A DNA stretch of 64,000 bases from Microbispora sp. H11081 (GCF_012999535.1 NZ_JABBWV010000009.1:124001-188000), one strand, 5' to 3'. Positions 45,617-55,598 are shown, counted from the first letter of the stretch. Numbers and translations: made by a program. The notes: generated by a model not told the origin, from the sequence alone.

Positions 45617-47215
45617 ATGATCGACTATTTGGTGATCGGAGCCGGGTCGGCCGGATGCGTCCTCGCCAACCGGCTGTCGGAGGATCCGGCCGTCCGCGTG
45701 CTGCTGGTCGAGGCGGGCACCGCCGACCGGCACCCCCTCTACCACGTGCCCAAGGGATTCGGGAAGCTCTTCGACGATCCGCGGAAGGTCTGGCACTACC
45801 GGACCCAGCCGTTCGGTCCGGACGCGCAGGCCGAGATCTGGCCGCGCGGCAGGGTCCTCGGCGGATCGAGCTCCATCAACGGCATGGTGTACAACCGCGG
45901 CCACCGCGCCGACTACGACGAACTCGTACGGCTCGGCAACCCGGGCTGGGGCTGGGACACGATTCTGCCGATCTTCCGGGCGATGGAGGACAACGCCCTG
46001 GGCGCCACGGCGACCCGCGGGGCGGGCGGGCCGCTGCACGTGTCCCCTCCGCGCGACCCCGATCCCCTCTGCGACGAGATGATCGCATCCGGCGCGGCGC
46101 TCGGCCTGACCGCGATGCCGGACGTCAACGAGTCCGACGGCGAACGCGTCGGCCACGCGATGGCGACCATCAAGGACGGGCGGCGGTTCAGCGCGGCCCG
46201 GGCCTTCCTGCACCCCGTACGCGACCGGCCCAACCTCACCGTCGTGACCGGCACGACGGTGACCGGGCTGCTGTTCGACGGCGACAAGGTCACCGGGGTC
46301 ACCGCCCGGGACGCCGGCGGCGCCGTGGTCGAATACCGCGCGGCCCGGGAGGTCGTCCTCTCCCTGGGCAGCCTGGGCACGCCGAAACTGCTGCAGTCGT
46401 CCGGCATCGGCCCCGCGGAGGTGCTGCGGGCGGCCGGAGTGGAGGTCCGGCTTGACCGGCCGATGGTCGGCGCCCGCATGCGCGAGCACCGGTGCCTGGC
46501 GTTGAAGTTCCGCCTGAAGGACGACCTCGGCTACAACCGCATGCTGTCCACGCCGCTGCGGCAGGGCGTCACCGCGCTGCGCTACCTGATGAACCGCAGG
46601 GGCCCGCTCGCCGCGCCGGCCTACGACGTGATCGCCTTCCTCAAGACCCGGCCCGAGCTGGACCGGCCGGACGCCCAGCTCCTGATGGGGCCGTGGTCGG
46701 TCGCGACGTACCGGGCGGGCGAGACGGTCACGGTCGAGCGGCAGCCCGGCGTCTCGGTCGTCGCCGAGATCCTCCGCCCGACCGCGGAGGGCAGCGTGGC
46801 CATCACCTCCGCCGACCCGGAGGCGCCGCTGCGCATCGAGCCCAACTACTTCGGCTCCAAGCACGACCGGCGCGTGGGCGTCGACCTGTTCCGCCGCATG
46901 CGGGAGTACTTCGCCCAGGACCCGATCGCGGGACGGCTGGCTTCCGAGACGTTCCCCGGTCCCCAGGTGGACTCCGACAAGGAGATCATCGACGCGGCGC
47001 TCGGCGGCGGCTACTGCGGCTACCACGCGATGGGCACCTGCGCCATGGGACCGCACGACGACGACGTGGTCGACTCGCGACTGCGCGTACGGGGCCTCGA
47101 CAACCTGCGGATCGTCGACTGCTCGGTGCTGCCCACCATGATCTCGGGCAATCTGAACGGCCCCATCATGGCGATGGCCTGGCACGCCGCCGACCTGATC
47201 CGCGGCGCGACCTGA
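45617..47215 (+). CDS. GMC-family flavin oxidoreductase
   Basis: The 532-residue FAD-dependent alcohol oxidase/dehydrogenase is of the glucose-methanol-choline family. It has the FAD-binding VIGAGSAGCVLANRLSED at residues 5-22, GMC signature 1 near GRVLGGSSSINGMVYNRG (~78), and the C-terminal active-site region YHAMGTCAMG (~472, catalytic His) and NGPIMAMAWHAADLI (~515). The substrate is unknown; choline dehydrogenase-like annotations are common but not specific. ATG at 45617. No operon partner. Confidence 0.92.
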   Translation: MIDYLVIGAGSAGCVLANRLSEDPAVRVLLVEAGTADRHPLYHVPKGFGKLFDDPRKVWHYRTQPFGPDAQAEIWPRGRVLGGSSSINGMVYNRGHRADYDELVRLGNPGWGWDTILPIFRAMEDNALGATATRGAGGPLHVSPPRDPDPLCDEMIASGAALGLTAMPDVNESDGERVGHAMATIKDGRRFSAARAFLHPVRDRPNLTVVTGTTVTGLLFDGDKVTGVTARDAGGAVVEYRAAREVVLSLGSLGTPKLLQSSGIGPAEVLRAAGVEVRLDRPMVGARMREHRCLALKFRLKDDLGYNRMLSTPLRQGVTALRYLMNRRGPLAAPAYDVIAFLKTRPELDRPDAQLLMGPWSVATYRAGETVTVERQPGVSVVAEILRPTAEGSVAITSADPEAPLRIEPNYFGSKHDRRVGVDLFRRMREYFAQDPIAGRLASETFPGPQVDSDKEIIDAALGGGYCGYHAMGTCAMGPHDDDVVDSRLRVRGLDNLRIVDCSVLPTMISGNLNGPIMAMAWHAADLIRGAT

Positions 47216-47353
47216 CCTCTCAACGCCGCGCCTTGGGGACTTGGGGCATCGGCTCAGTCGACCGTTCCCCGCTCCTGGCGAATGTCCTCGCTCGTGCACT
47301 CACTGATCACAACCGTAAGACCGGGCGACAGGAGATACGGAAGGATACTCATC

Positions 47354-47518
47354 GTGACGGAGACCAAGCGTGCGTTACTCAGCGGTGACTCCATCGGCGC
47401 AATTGCCGACATCACCCGGTCGATCGCGGACGCGGAACGGGTCCTCGCGACGGTGGGCATACCGTATAACCGCACGTGCGGAAACGATCACATTCGACAC
47501 GTACACTCGGAGACATGA
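47354..47518 (+). CDS. Small ORF coupled to vapB
   Basis: A 54-codon frame (GTG start after GGAAGGATACTCATC) whose TGA overlaps the antitoxin ATG (ATGA at 47515-47518). It contains a helical-looking [19 protein letters not shown]. No family recognised. The antitoxin's own palindrome and -10 box lie inside it, so it may be only a leader or chance frame; the coupling is the argument for it being real. Confidence 0.35.
   Translation: MTETKRALLSGDSIGAIADITRSIADAERVLATVGIPYNRTCGNDHIRHVHSET
47470..47507 (+). promoter_or_regulatory. vapBC operator and -10 box
   Basis: CCGCACGTGCGG (47470-47481) is a perfect palindrome and TACACT (47502-47507) ends 7 nt before the antitoxin ATG. This fits autoregulation of a toxin-antitoxin operon with a leaderless or short-leader mRNA. 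Confidence 0.5.
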
Positions 47519-47751
47519 CAGCGCCGCTGGAAGAGTACGAAGATCTTCACCGGCTGGTCGATCAGCTCCGGCCGGATCAGGTGCGTGAGGAGCGTGCGCG
47601 GCTCCTCCAGCTGGTCCACTCACGCACGGAGAAGCCGGAACTCGGCCCTGATGGTCTCCCCGCACTCTTCGGCGCCTTCCGCGCCGGCAGGAGCGACGCA
47701 TCCGAACAGGTGGAAGAGATCCTCGCCGAGGGCTACGGTCGCGAGGCGTGA
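47515..47751 (+). CDS. VapB-like antitoxin
   Basis: The 78-residue antitoxin candidate has a helical body ([23 protein letters not shown]) and an acidic C-terminal segment ([17 protein letters not shown]) that would wrap the toxin. An N-terminal ribbon-helix-helix is not obvious. The TGA overlaps the toxin's GTG (GTGA at 47748-47751), the classical toxin-antitoxin arrangement. Identification rests on position and size. Confidence 0.7.
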   Translation: MTAPLEEYEDLHRLVDQLRPDQVREERARLLQLVHSRTEKPELGPDGLPALFGAFRAGRSDASEQVEEILAEGYGREA

Positions 47752-48170
47752 TCGTCGTCGACACCGGCCCGATCGTGGCCGCTACTTTTCAGGACGACAA
47801 GAATCATGAACGCTGCATACAGGAGTTCATCCGGATCAGAAAAGCCAACCGGCCACTGCTCGTCCCCAGCTTCGTCGCCGGTGAGAGCTGCTACATGCTC
47901 GGCAAGCTTGGTGGCGCAAGAGCAGAAGCGGCCTTCCTCCGGCTACTCGAGTCCGGCTGGTTTCAGCTGATCGATCTGAGCGAGTCCGACCTCTCACGAA
48001 TCGCAGTCCTCATCGAGCGCTACCACGATCTTCCATTAGGCGCTGCCGACGCCTCGGTAGTGGCCGTGGCGGAGCGGATGCGGGTCACCGAAGTGATGAC
48101 CACCGACATCCGCGACTTCTCAGTGATCCGCCCCGTCCATGTACCCGCGCTCGCCCTGCTCCCGGCTTAG
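47748..48170 (+). CDS. VapC-family PIN-domain toxin
   Basis: The 140-residue PIN-domain ribonuclease has the acidic quartet expected of VapC: Asp5 in IVVDTGPI, Glu near residue 47 in VAGESCY, Asp near 100 in [13 protein letters not shown], and Asp near 118 in MTTDIRDF. Known VapC toxins cut tRNA or rRNA. The gene is less GC-biased than its neighbours and sits between unrelated metabolic loci, consistent with an acquired module. The target cannot be predicted. Confidence 0.85.
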   Translation: MIVVDTGPIVAATFQDDKNHERCIQEFIRIRKANRPLLVPSFVAGESCYMLGKLGGARAEAAFLRLLESGWFQLIDLSESDLSRIAVLIERYHDLPLGAADASVVAVAERMRVTEVMTTDIRDFSVIRPVHVPALALLPA

Positions 48171-48207
48171 GCGCAGGGAAGTGCGCTTCGGCCCTGTATC
48201 AGGGGCC

Positions 48208-49905
48208 TCAGGCCTCCGCGATGGCCAGGGAGCGGCCGGGCAGGTCGAGCACGCCGCCGGAAAGGCGGGCCGACTCGTCGGAGGCCAGCAGGACGCGTGA
48301 CGCGGCCAGCCGTACGGCGGCCGGGCCGCCGGCGAAGTTGGCCGCGACCCGCAGCGAGCCGCGCTCGACGACCACGACGCGCCGGTCCTCGTCCACCTCG
48401 ACCCGCACCCGGTCCAGACGGGGATCGGTGAGGTCGGGGTGTGACCTGCGGAGCGCGATCAGGTCGCGGTACCAGCCCAGCAGCGAGGCGTGCTCGTCCT
48501 TCGACAACTCCTGCCAGTCGAGCTTGGAGCGCAGGAAGGTGTCCTCGTCACCCGGTTCGGGGGCGTTCCAGTCGTAGCCGAAGCCCTCGAACTCCTTCCT
48601 GCGCCGTTCGCCCTCGCCCTCGGCGAGGTGTGGCTCGAAGTGGTCGGTGAAGAAGTAGAACGGCGTGGTCGCCCCCCACTCCTCGCCCATGAACAGCATG
48701 GGCGTGAACGGCGAGGTCAGCAGCAGCCCGGAGGCGAGACGGAGCTGCTCGGGCCGCATGCGGTCGCCCTCGGGCCGGTTGCCGATCTGGTCGTGGTTCT
48801 GCACGCAGCAGACGAAGCGGTGACCGGGGATCCCGGTCGCCGGCCTGCCGTGGGAGCGGCCCCGGAACGACGAGTAGCCGCCGTCGTGGAAGTAGCCCGC
48901 GGTCAGCACCTTGGCCAGCGACGACAGCGTCGCGAAGTCGCCGTAGTAGGCGTTGCTCTCCCCCGTGACGTTCGCGTGGATGGCGTGGTGGACGTCGTCG
49001 TTCCAGCTCGCGTGCATGCCGAGGCCGCCGGCCTCACGCGGGGTGACCATTCGGGGGTCGTTGAGGTCGGACTCGGCGACGAGCGTGAGCGGCCGCCCGA
49101 CGGCGGTGGACAGCGCGTCGACCTCGGCGGACAGCTCCTCGAGGAGGTGGACGGCTCGCTTGTCGTGCAGGGCGTGCACGGCGTCGAGCCTGAGCCCGTC
49201 GACGTGGTAGTCGCGCAGCCACTGCAGGGCGTTCTCGACGAAGTAGCGCCGCACCTCGTCCGAGCCGGCCCCGTCGAGGTTGACCGCGTCGCCCCAGTAG
49301 GACCCCTTGGCGTCGTGGAAGTACGGCCCGAACCTGGCCAGATAGTTGCCCGAAGGACCGAGGTGGTTGTAGACGACGTCGAGGATCACGCCGAGACCGG
49401 CCCGGTGGCAGGCGTCCACCAGGCTCTTCAGCCCGTCCGGCCCGCCGTACTCCTCGAAGACGGCGTAGAGGTCCACGCCGTCGTAGCCCCAGTTGCGCTT
49501 ACCCGGCACGGGCGCCACCGGCATGATCTCGACGAAGTCGACGCCGAGGTCCACCAGGTGGCCGAGCCGGTCCGCCACCCCCCCGAAAGTGCCCTCGGGC
49601 GAGAACGTGCCGACGTGCAGTTCGTAGATCACCGCGCCACGCAGGTCACGGCCGCGCCAGCCCTGGTCGGTCCAGGCGAACCTGTCGTGGTGGTAGACCC
49701 GGCTCGGGCCGCTCACCCCGTACGGCTGCCGCCGCGTCCTCGGGTCGGGGAACGGCCCGTCGCCGTCCACGTGGAAGGCGTAGTCGAGGTCGTGCTCGTC
49801 TCCTGGGGCGGTCCACCAGCCGCCCTCACCCCGCGTCATCGCGTGCCGGGAACCGCCGTACTCGACCTCGATCCGCTCCGCCGCGGGCGCCCAGACCTCG
49901 AACAT
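48208..49905 (-). CDS. treZ: Malto-oligosyltrehalose trehalohydrolase
   Basis: Releases trehalose from the terminal maltooligosyl-trehalose made by TreY. The 565-residue GH13 enzyme has an N-terminal CBM48-like domain (MFEVWAPAAERIEVEY), then the catalytic barrel with DVVYNHLG (~187), GLRLDAVHAL with the nucleophile (~238), LVAESDLND with the acid/base Glu (~272) and VQNHDQIGNR (~370). The ATG at 49905 follows GGGGGGAGACGACGC; the frame extends to 50019, inside the upstream treY gene. Same operon as treY and glgX. Confidence 0.94.
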   Translation of the reverse strand: MFEVWAPAAERIEVEYGGSRHAMTRGEGGWWTAPGDEHDLDYAFHVDGDGPFPDPRTRRQPYGVSGPSRVYHHDRFAWTDQGWRGRDLRGAVIYELHVGTFSPEGTFGGVADRLGHLVDLGVDFVEIMPVAPVPGKRNWGYDGVDLYAVFEEYGGPDGLKSLVDACHRAGLGVILDVVYNHLGPSGNYLARFGPYFHDAKGSYWGDAVNLDGAGSDEVRRYFVENALQWLRDYHVDGLRLDAVHALHDKRAVHLLEELSAEVDALSTAVGRPLTLVAESDLNDPRMVTPREAGGLGMHASWNDDVHHAIHANVTGESNAYYGDFATLSSLAKVLTAGYFHDGGYSSFRGRSHGRPATGIPGHRFVCCVQNHDQIGNRPEGDRMRPEQLRLASGLLLTSPFTPMLFMGEEWGATTPFYFFTDHFEPHLAEGEGERRRKEFEGFGYDWNAPEPGDEDTFLRSKLDWQELSKDEHASLLGWYRDLIALRRSHPDLTDPRLDRVRVEVDEDRRVVVVERGSLRVAANFAGGPAAVRLAASRVLLASDESARLSGGVLDLPGRSLAIAEA

Positions 49906-49925
49906 GCGTCGTCTCCCCCCACTGA

Positions 49926-52136
49926 TCAGGCTTCGAGAATCGCGACCGGATACGCCGACAGCAGGTCGGCCATCCGCACCTCGCCCGCGTGCTCGGCGCC
50001 GCCGAGCAGGTCGCGCCATCGCCCCGGCGGCAGCGTGATCGTCTCACTCCCCCAGCCGCCCCGGCGCTCCAGCCCGACCGGCAGCCGGGTCGCGACCACG
50101 ACGGCGGCGGTCCCCCGCCCGGGAACCCCCCTCATGAAGGCCACCGCGTGGTCCCCCGCCTCGACCGGCGCGTACGGCGCCTCGGGGTCGAGCCGGTGCC
50201 GCAGGCCGAGCGCGGCGGCGGTGACCCGGATCTTCTGGCCGTCCCAGCTGTCGTCGGGTTCCGCCAGCAGCCGTCGCCGCCGCTCGAAGTCGACCGGCCG
50301 CCGGTTGTCCGGGTCGACCAGGGAGAAGTCGGTGATCTCGTTGCCCTGGTAGACGTCCGGAATGCCCGGCATGAGGAGCTGGACGGCCTTCTGCCCCAGC
50401 GAGTTGACCCGGGCGTACCGGTCCACGACCTCGGTGAACGCGGCGACCGAGTAGCCGCAGGCGTCCATGGCCCGCCGGGCGAAGTCCCTGATCCCGTCCT
50501 CGTACGCCGGGTCGCGGTCTAGCCAGGAGATCGCCGTCTTGGCCTCGCGCGCGGCCTTGAGCAGGTAGCCGGTGAAACGGTCGAGCGAGATCGGCCAGGC
50601 CGCCATCAGCGACTGCCAGGCGAGGTAGTCGAGCTTGGGGTCGAACGACACCGCCGCGGCCCAGGAGTCGACGGCCATCGTCCACTCCTCCGGCATCTCC
50701 GACAGCACCGCGAGGCGGGCGCGCACGTCCTCCGACCGCTTGGTGTCGTGGGTGGACAGCGTGGTCATCGTCCGCGGCGGCAGCCCGGCGCAGAACGCGT
50801 GGAACTCGGCCGCGGGAACTCCGAACCTGTCGGGCTCCCCGCCCACCTCGTTGAGGCAGGCCAGCGGATACCACCGGTAGAGCGCGGTGTCCTCGACGCC
50901 CTTGGCCATGACCGGCCCGCAGGTCTGCTGGAAGCGGGTCACCGCCTCCGGCGGGCCGTACAGGACGAGGTTGGCGGCCTTGGCCACCGCGTCGGGGTCG
51001 GTCCTGGTGGCCGCAAGCGCGGCCGCCTCCTGGACGATCGCCACGGAGGCGGCGGACGGCTGCTCGCCCGGGTTCACGTACGCCCGGTAGACGGGCATCG
51101 CGGCCAGCAGTTCAACGACGGCCTCGCGCAGCCCGGGATCGCCGAGGTCGTCGGTCAGGCGGTCGGCCTCGCCGGTGAAGAACAGGTCGATGACGTGCTT
51201 CTTCGCGTCGTGGCGCACGGTCTCGTAGTCGTCGCGCACGCCGGTGTGGCGTCCGAACGTCTCGACCAGCGCGTCGCGGCCCGCCGGGTCGACGAACAGC
51301 CGGGTGATCATGTTGAGCGCGTCGTAGCCAGTCGTGCCGTCGCACGGCCAGTCGGCGGGCAGCCGCTCGCCGTCGATCAGGATCTTCTCCACCCACAGAG
51401 GGCCCGGCACGTGCGGGCGCAGCCGCCGCAGGTAGCCGCGGGGGTCGGCCAGGCCGTCCGGGTGGTCGACGCGCAGGCCGTGGACGAGCCCCTCCTCGAT
51501 GAGGCGGAAGGTGACGGAGTGGGTGGCCTCGAACACCTCGGGGTCCTCCACGCGCAGGCCCATCAGCGACGACACGTCGAAGAACCGCCGGTAGCCGGGG
51601 CTCTCCCGCCAGTGGGCCAGCCGGTAGTGCTGGGCCTCCAGCAGTTCCGGCAGCGGCAGGTGCTCGGTGCCCGGCCTGATCGGGAACGCGTGGTCGTGGT
51701 AACGCAGCACCCTGCCGCCGACGCCGTCGTCCACCCGGAGCGCCTGGCCGGCGTCGTCGCCGAGCAGCGGCAGGGTCACCGGCCACTGGAAGTCGAACCA
51801 CCGGGAGGCCGGCGACCCCGGGCCGTCCCGCAGCGCCGCCCAGAGCTGCGCGTTGTCCGACTCCGGCACCGGCACCGTCATGTGGTTGGGCACGATGTCG
51901 GACACCAGCGGCATGCCCTCGGCCGCCAGCGCCTGCAGGCCCGCCTCCCCGCCGAACTCCTCGCGTACGCGGCCGTGGTCGGTCACGTCGTACCCGTGCT
52001 GGGAGTCCGGGCAGGCCTGGAGGATCGGCGACAGGTAGAGGTGGCCGACCCCCAGCTCGCGGAGGTATCCGACGAGGCTCGCGGCCTGGGCGAATCCGAA
52101 GTCGGGAGTCAGCTGCACCCGGTAGGTAGAGGTCAC
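49926..52136 (-). CDS. treY: Malto-oligosyltrehalose synthase
   Basis: Converts the reducing-end maltose unit of malto-oligosaccharides to a trehalose unit. The 736-residue GH13 enzyme begins TSTYRVQLTPDFGF and shows LYLSPILQA, HGYDVTD, DIVPNHM (~83), GLRVDHPDGLADP (nucleophile, ~225) and VEKILIDGERLP (acid/base, ~255). I chose the GTG at 52136 after AAAGGCGG; an ATG further upstream (MHYEHDL) is possible. It precedes treZ by 20 nt. With GlgX upstream it forms a glycogen-to-trehalose route. Confidence 0.94.
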   Translation of the reverse strand: MTSTYRVQLTPDFGFAQAASLVGYLRELGVGHLYLSPILQACPDSQHGYDVTDHGRVREEFGGEAGLQALAAEGMPLVSDIVPNHMTVPVPESDNAQLWAALRDGPGSPASRWFDFQWPVTLPLLGDDAGQALRVDDGVGGRVLRYHDHAFPIRPGTEHLPLPELLEAQHYRLAHWRESPGYRRFFDVSSLMGLRVEDPEVFEATHSVTFRLIEEGLVHGLRVDHPDGLADPRGYLRRLRPHVPGPLWVEKILIDGERLPADWPCDGTTGYDALNMITRLFVDPAGRDALVETFGRHTGVRDDYETVRHDAKKHVIDLFFTGEADRLTDDLGDPGLREAVVELLAAMPVYRAYVNPGEQPSAASVAIVQEAAALAATRTDPDAVAKAANLVLYGPPEAVTRFQQTCGPVMAKGVEDTALYRWYPLACLNEVGGEPDRFGVPAAEFHAFCAGLPPRTMTTLSTHDTKRSEDVRARLAVLSEMPEEWTMAVDSWAAAVSFDPKLDYLAWQSLMAAWPISLDRFTGYLLKAAREAKTAISWLDRDPAYEDGIRDFARRAMDACGYSVAAFTEVVDRYARVNSLGQKAVQLLMPGIPDVYQGNEITDFSLVDPDNRRPVDFERRRRLLAEPDDSWDGQKIRVTAAALGLRHRLDPEAPYAPVEAGDHAVAFMRGVPGRGTAAVVVATRLPVGLERRGGWGSETITLPPGRWRDLLGGAEHAGEVRMADLLSAYPVAILEA

Positions 52137-52318
52137 CGAACCGCCTTTCGCGACGCGTTCCCCGAGGTCGTGTTCATAGTGCATGTCAGTGCGCGCCCCT
52201 GCCACCACCACGGCGGCCGACCGGAGCGCCGGACTGGAACCCCTCTTGCCCGGCGGGGCGCGCGCTAACACCCGATGGGCACTCTATTGCCGCATCGGTG
52301 CTGGTCAGGACCATTGCC

Positions 52319-52358
52319 GGGCTGCGTGCGAGGGCGGCGACGCCCCCGCACGCAACCC
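52319..52358 (-). terminator. Terminator-like hairpin between glgX and treY
   Basis: A 17-nt arm (52319-52335) pairs with 52342-52358 with two imperfect positions around a 6-nt loop. It lies 45 nt after the glgX stop in the 267-bp spacer and could separate or attenuate glgX and treYZ transcription. Confidence 0.55.
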
Positions 52359-52403
52359 GCTCGGACGCGGCGCGGCATCCGCACTCAGCCCGGCGCGGGC
52401 GGG

Positions 52404-54542
52404 TCAGACGCGGCGCAGCACCCGCACCGACCGGCCGCTCACGGGCACGGCCTCCCCGGCCCGGCACACACGCGACTCGCTGAGCACCGGCATCGCCGTG
52501 TCCAGCTCGGTCGCCCACAGCTCGCCGTAGTCGTCGGGGATGGTGAACTTGATGACCTCGTGGTGGGCGTTGAACAGCAGCAGGAACGAGTCGTCCACGA
52601 TCCGCCTGCCGCGCCGGTCGGGCTCGGTGATGGCGTCGCCGTTCAGGAACACCGCCAGCGCCTTGGCGTAGCCGTTCGTCCAGTCGGCGTCGGCCATCTC
52701 CGTGCCCGACGGCGTGAGCCAGGCGATGTCGCTCAGCTCGTCGTGGGAACCGCGTACGGGCCTGCCGTAGAAGAAGCGGCGGCGGCGGAAGACCGGGTGG
52801 TCGCGGCGCAGCCTGGCCAGGCGCCGGGTGAAGTCGAGCAGTTGGCGCTTCTCCCGCGCGCCCGCGTCGTCCCCCGCCCCGGCGTCGAGGATCGCGCCCC
52901 AGTCGACCCAGCTGATCTCGTTGTCCTGGCAGTAGGAGTTGTTGTTGCCCAGCTGGGTGCGCCCGATCTCGTCGCCGTGCGACAGCATCGGCACGCCCTG
53001 CGAGAGGAACAGCGTGGCCAGGAAGTTGCGCTTCTGCCGGTCACGCAGCCGCGCGACCGGGCCGGTCGCCGGGCCCTCGACCCCGCAGTTCCAGGAGCGG
53101 TTGTCGTCGGCGCCGTCGCGGTTGTCCTCGCCGTTGTCCTCGTTGTGCTTGTCGTTGTACGACACCAGGTCCTGCAGGGTGAAGCCGTCGTGGCAGGTGA
53201 CGAAGTTGATCGACGCGGCGGGACGGCGGCTGTCGTCCTGGTAGAGGTCGCTCGACCCGGTCAGGCGGCTGGCGAACTCCGGCAGCGCGGCCTGCTCGCC
53301 CCGCCACAGATCGCGGATCGTGTCGCGGTAGCGGCCGTTCCACTCGGTCCAGCGGGCCGGGAAGTTGCCGACCTGGTAGCCGCCGGGGCCGACGTCCCAC
53401 GGCTCGGCGATGAGCTTCACCTGCGACAGCACCGGGTCCTGCTGGACGAGGTCGAAGAACGCGCTCAGCCGGTCGACCTCGTGCAGCTCGCGGGCGAGTG
53501 AGGCCGCGAGGTCGAAGCGGAAGCCGTCCACGTGCATGTCGCGCACCCAGTAGCGCAGCGAGTCCATGATCAGCTGGAGCGCGTGCGGGCTGCGCATCAG
53601 CAGGCTGTTGCCGGTGCCTGTGGTGTCCATGTAGTAGCGCCGGTCGTCCTCGACCAGGCGGTAGTAGTTCGCGTTGTCGATGCCCCGCATGGACAGGGTC
53701 GGGCCGAGGTGGTTGCCCTCCGCCGTGTGGTTGTAGACGACGTCGAGGATGACCTCGATGCCCGCCTCGTGCAGGGCCTTCACCATCGCCTTGAACTCCA
53801 GCACCTGACCGCCGCGCTGCCCGGAGCTGGAGTACGCGTTGTGCGGCGCGAAGAAGCCGATCGTGTTGTAGCCCCAGTAGTTCGACAGCCCCCGCTTCTC
53901 CAGGATGTGGTCGGTCACGAACTGGTGCACGGGCATGAGCTCGATCGCCGTGACCCCGAGCGAGGTCAGGTGGTCGATGATCTCCGGGTGTCCCAGGGCG
54001 GCGTACGTGCCCCTGATCCGCTCGGGGATCTTCGGATGGCTGATCGTCAGCCCGCGCACGTGGGCCTCGTAGATCACGGTGTCGTGGTACGGCGTGGCCG
54101 GCGGCCGGTCGTGCCCCCACCCGAAGAAGGGGTTGACCACGACCGACCGCGGCATGTACGGCGCCGAGTCGCTGTCGTCCCGGCTGTCGGGCTCGCCGAA
54201 GCGGTAGCCGTACACCGCCTGGTCCCACTGCATCGAGCCTTCCAGTGCCTTGGCGTACGGGTCCAGCAGCAGCTTGTTGGGGTTGCAGCGCAGCCCGTCG
54301 GCGGGTGAGTACGGCCCGTGGACGCGGTAGCCGTACCGCTGGCCCGGCCCCACGCCGGGCAGGTAGCAGTGCCAGACGAAGCCGTCCACCTCGCTCAGCG
54401 GGACGCGTTCCTCGTTGCCCTCGTCGTCGAACAGGCACAGCTCGACCCGCTCTGCCACCTCGGAGAAGAGCGCGAAGTTGGTGCCCGCGCCGTCGTACGT
54501 CGCTCCGAGCGGATAGGAATCCCCCGGCCAGATCTCCCTCAC
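52404..54542 (-). CDS. glgX: Glycogen debranching enzyme
   Basis: Hydrolyses alpha-1,6 branches of glycogen or limit dextrin, releasing malto-oligosaccharides for TreY. The 712-residue GH13 isoamylase-type enzyme has an N-terminal CBM48 (IWPGDSYPLGATYDGAGTNFALFSE), then DVVYNHTAEGN (~267), GFRFDLAASLAREL with the nucleophile (~345), LIAEPWDVGPGGYQVG with the acid/base Glu (~380) and FVTCHDGFTL (~452). The GTG start follows GAGGAGGTCCA. The 285-bp region upstream (54543-54827) holds no gene; it presumably contains the promoter. Confidence 0.95.
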   Translation of the reverse strand: MREIWPGDSYPLGATYDGAGTNFALFSEVAERVELCLFDDEGNEERVPLSEVDGFVWHCYLPGVGPGQRYGYRVHGPYSPADGLRCNPNKLLLDPYAKALEGSMQWDQAVYGYRFGEPDSRDDSDSAPYMPRSVVVNPFFGWGHDRPPATPYHDTVIYEAHVRGLTISHPKIPERIRGTYAALGHPEIIDHLTSLGVTAIELMPVHQFVTDHILEKRGLSNYWGYNTIGFFAPHNAYSSSGQRGGQVLEFKAMVKALHEAGIEVILDVVYNHTAEGNHLGPTLSMRGIDNANYYRLVEDDRRYYMDTTGTGNSLLMRSPHALQLIMDSLRYWVRDMHVDGFRFDLAASLARELHEVDRLSAFFDLVQQDPVLSQVKLIAEPWDVGPGGYQVGNFPARWTEWNGRYRDTIRDLWRGEQAALPEFASRLTGSSDLYQDDSRRPAASINFVTCHDGFTLQDLVSYNDKHNEDNGEDNRDGADDNRSWNCGVEGPATGPVARLRDRQKRNFLATLFLSQGVPMLSHGDEIGRTQLGNNNSYCQDNEISWVDWGAILDAGAGDDAGAREKRQLLDFTRRLARLRRDHPVFRRRRFFYGRPVRGSHDELSDIAWLTPSGTEMADADWTNGYAKALAVFLNGDAITEPDRRGRRIVDDSFLLLFNAHHEVIKFTIPDDYGELWATELDTAMPVLSESRVCRAGEAVPVSGRSVRVLRRV

Positions 54543-54827
54543 TGGACCTCCTCGCCCTCCGGCTCGGCGGCCACGCCGGGGAGACCCCGGAGCCCACCGG
54601 CTCTATGGTCGCGCTCGCTCACGGTCCGGCCCGTTCCCGGAACCCCGTACGAGAGATCGTGATGCTGAATGTCGTTCACAAGACATCGTGCCTGCCCGCA
54701 AAAGGCTTCGACAGTCCCGCCACGTTAACTGCGTGTATGGCAACAGGCTGAACCGGCCATCGGTGAGCAAAGCACCGGTGACCTGGACCGACTCGCCGCC
54801 CCCGGGTGCCGCGCGGTCCTCCGTCCG

Positions 54828-55598
54828 TCACGCTTCGCAACCACCCTGCAGGGGACCGGACGCCCCGGCCAGGCCGCGTACGGCGCCGATCACCCGGGCG
54901 ACGCGGTCCCCGGTCGCGGTGGGCCCGTGCGCCGACGCGATGGCGATGATCTCCATGGCCGCGAGCCGGTCGACGTGCCGGCCGAAGAGCCGCGGATCGA
55001 GCCAGCGGTGCCAGGGGCTGAGCCCGGCGCAGAACCCGCGCACGGCGTCCAGGTAGTCCTCCATCGGGACGTCCCCGGCGTCCGCCGCCGCCACCGGCAC
55101 TTGGGCGCCGAAGCAGTCGGCCGCCCAGTAGACGCCGCTGCGGTCGTCGTACAGGCCGTGGGTCGCAGGCGCGTCGTAGAGCGGGGGCCGCACCGCGGTC
55201 AGCCGCCGGTCACCCGCGTCGAACCACTCGTCTTCGGCGATCCGGCGCGTGCGGCCCGGTGGCGGCGCGAACCCGCGTGCCGGGCCGGAGCGCACAGGCG
55301 CGCCGGTGACCAGGGTCGCGGCCGGGCACATCTCCAGGGCGATCTCCAGGTTGCCCGCGTGGTCGGGGTCGTCATGGCTCAGGAAGATCCACCGCACGTC
55401 GCGCGGTTCCACGACCGAGAAGACGTCCTCGGTCCAGCGCTCCCTGTGCCCGGCCGCGCCGGTGTCCACGATCACCGGTTCGCGGGCGGTGATGACCATC
55501 GAGTTGGTGTGGGCGTATCCCGCCCCGGCCTGCTCTATCACCGGGACGAGCACCACGTCGGGCGCGATCCGCCAGGGACCCGTCAGCTGTGTGTCCAT
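54828..55598 (-). CDS. Metallo-beta-lactamase-fold hydrolase (FprA/ODP-like)
   Basis: The 256-residue protein has the metallo-beta-lactamase fold. The metal motif is SHDDPDHAGNLE near residue 72, an H-x-D-x-D-H-x-G-N variant like the flavodiiron/oxygen-sensing ODP subfamily rather than the usual H-x-H-x-D-H. Other parts are VIVDTGAAGH, a second metal Asp around WAADCFGAQV and the late His in IAIASAHGPTATG. No flavodoxin domain is attached. The ATG at 55598 gives MDTQLTGPWRIAPDV; the longer frame to 56522 is not supported. Confidence 0.8.
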   Translation of the reverse strand: MDTQLTGPWRIAPDVVLVPVIEQAGAGYAHTNSMVITAREPVIVDTGAAGHRERWTEDVFSVVEPRDVRWIFLSHDDPDHAGNLEIALEMCPAATLVTGAPVRSGPARGFAPPPGRTRRIAEDEWFDAGDRRLTAVRPPLYDAPATHGLYDDRSGVYWAADCFGAQVPVAAADAGDVPMEDYLDAVRGFCAGLSPWHRWLDPRLFGRHVDRLAAMEIIAIASAHGPTATGDRVARVIGAVRGLAGASGPLQGGCEA

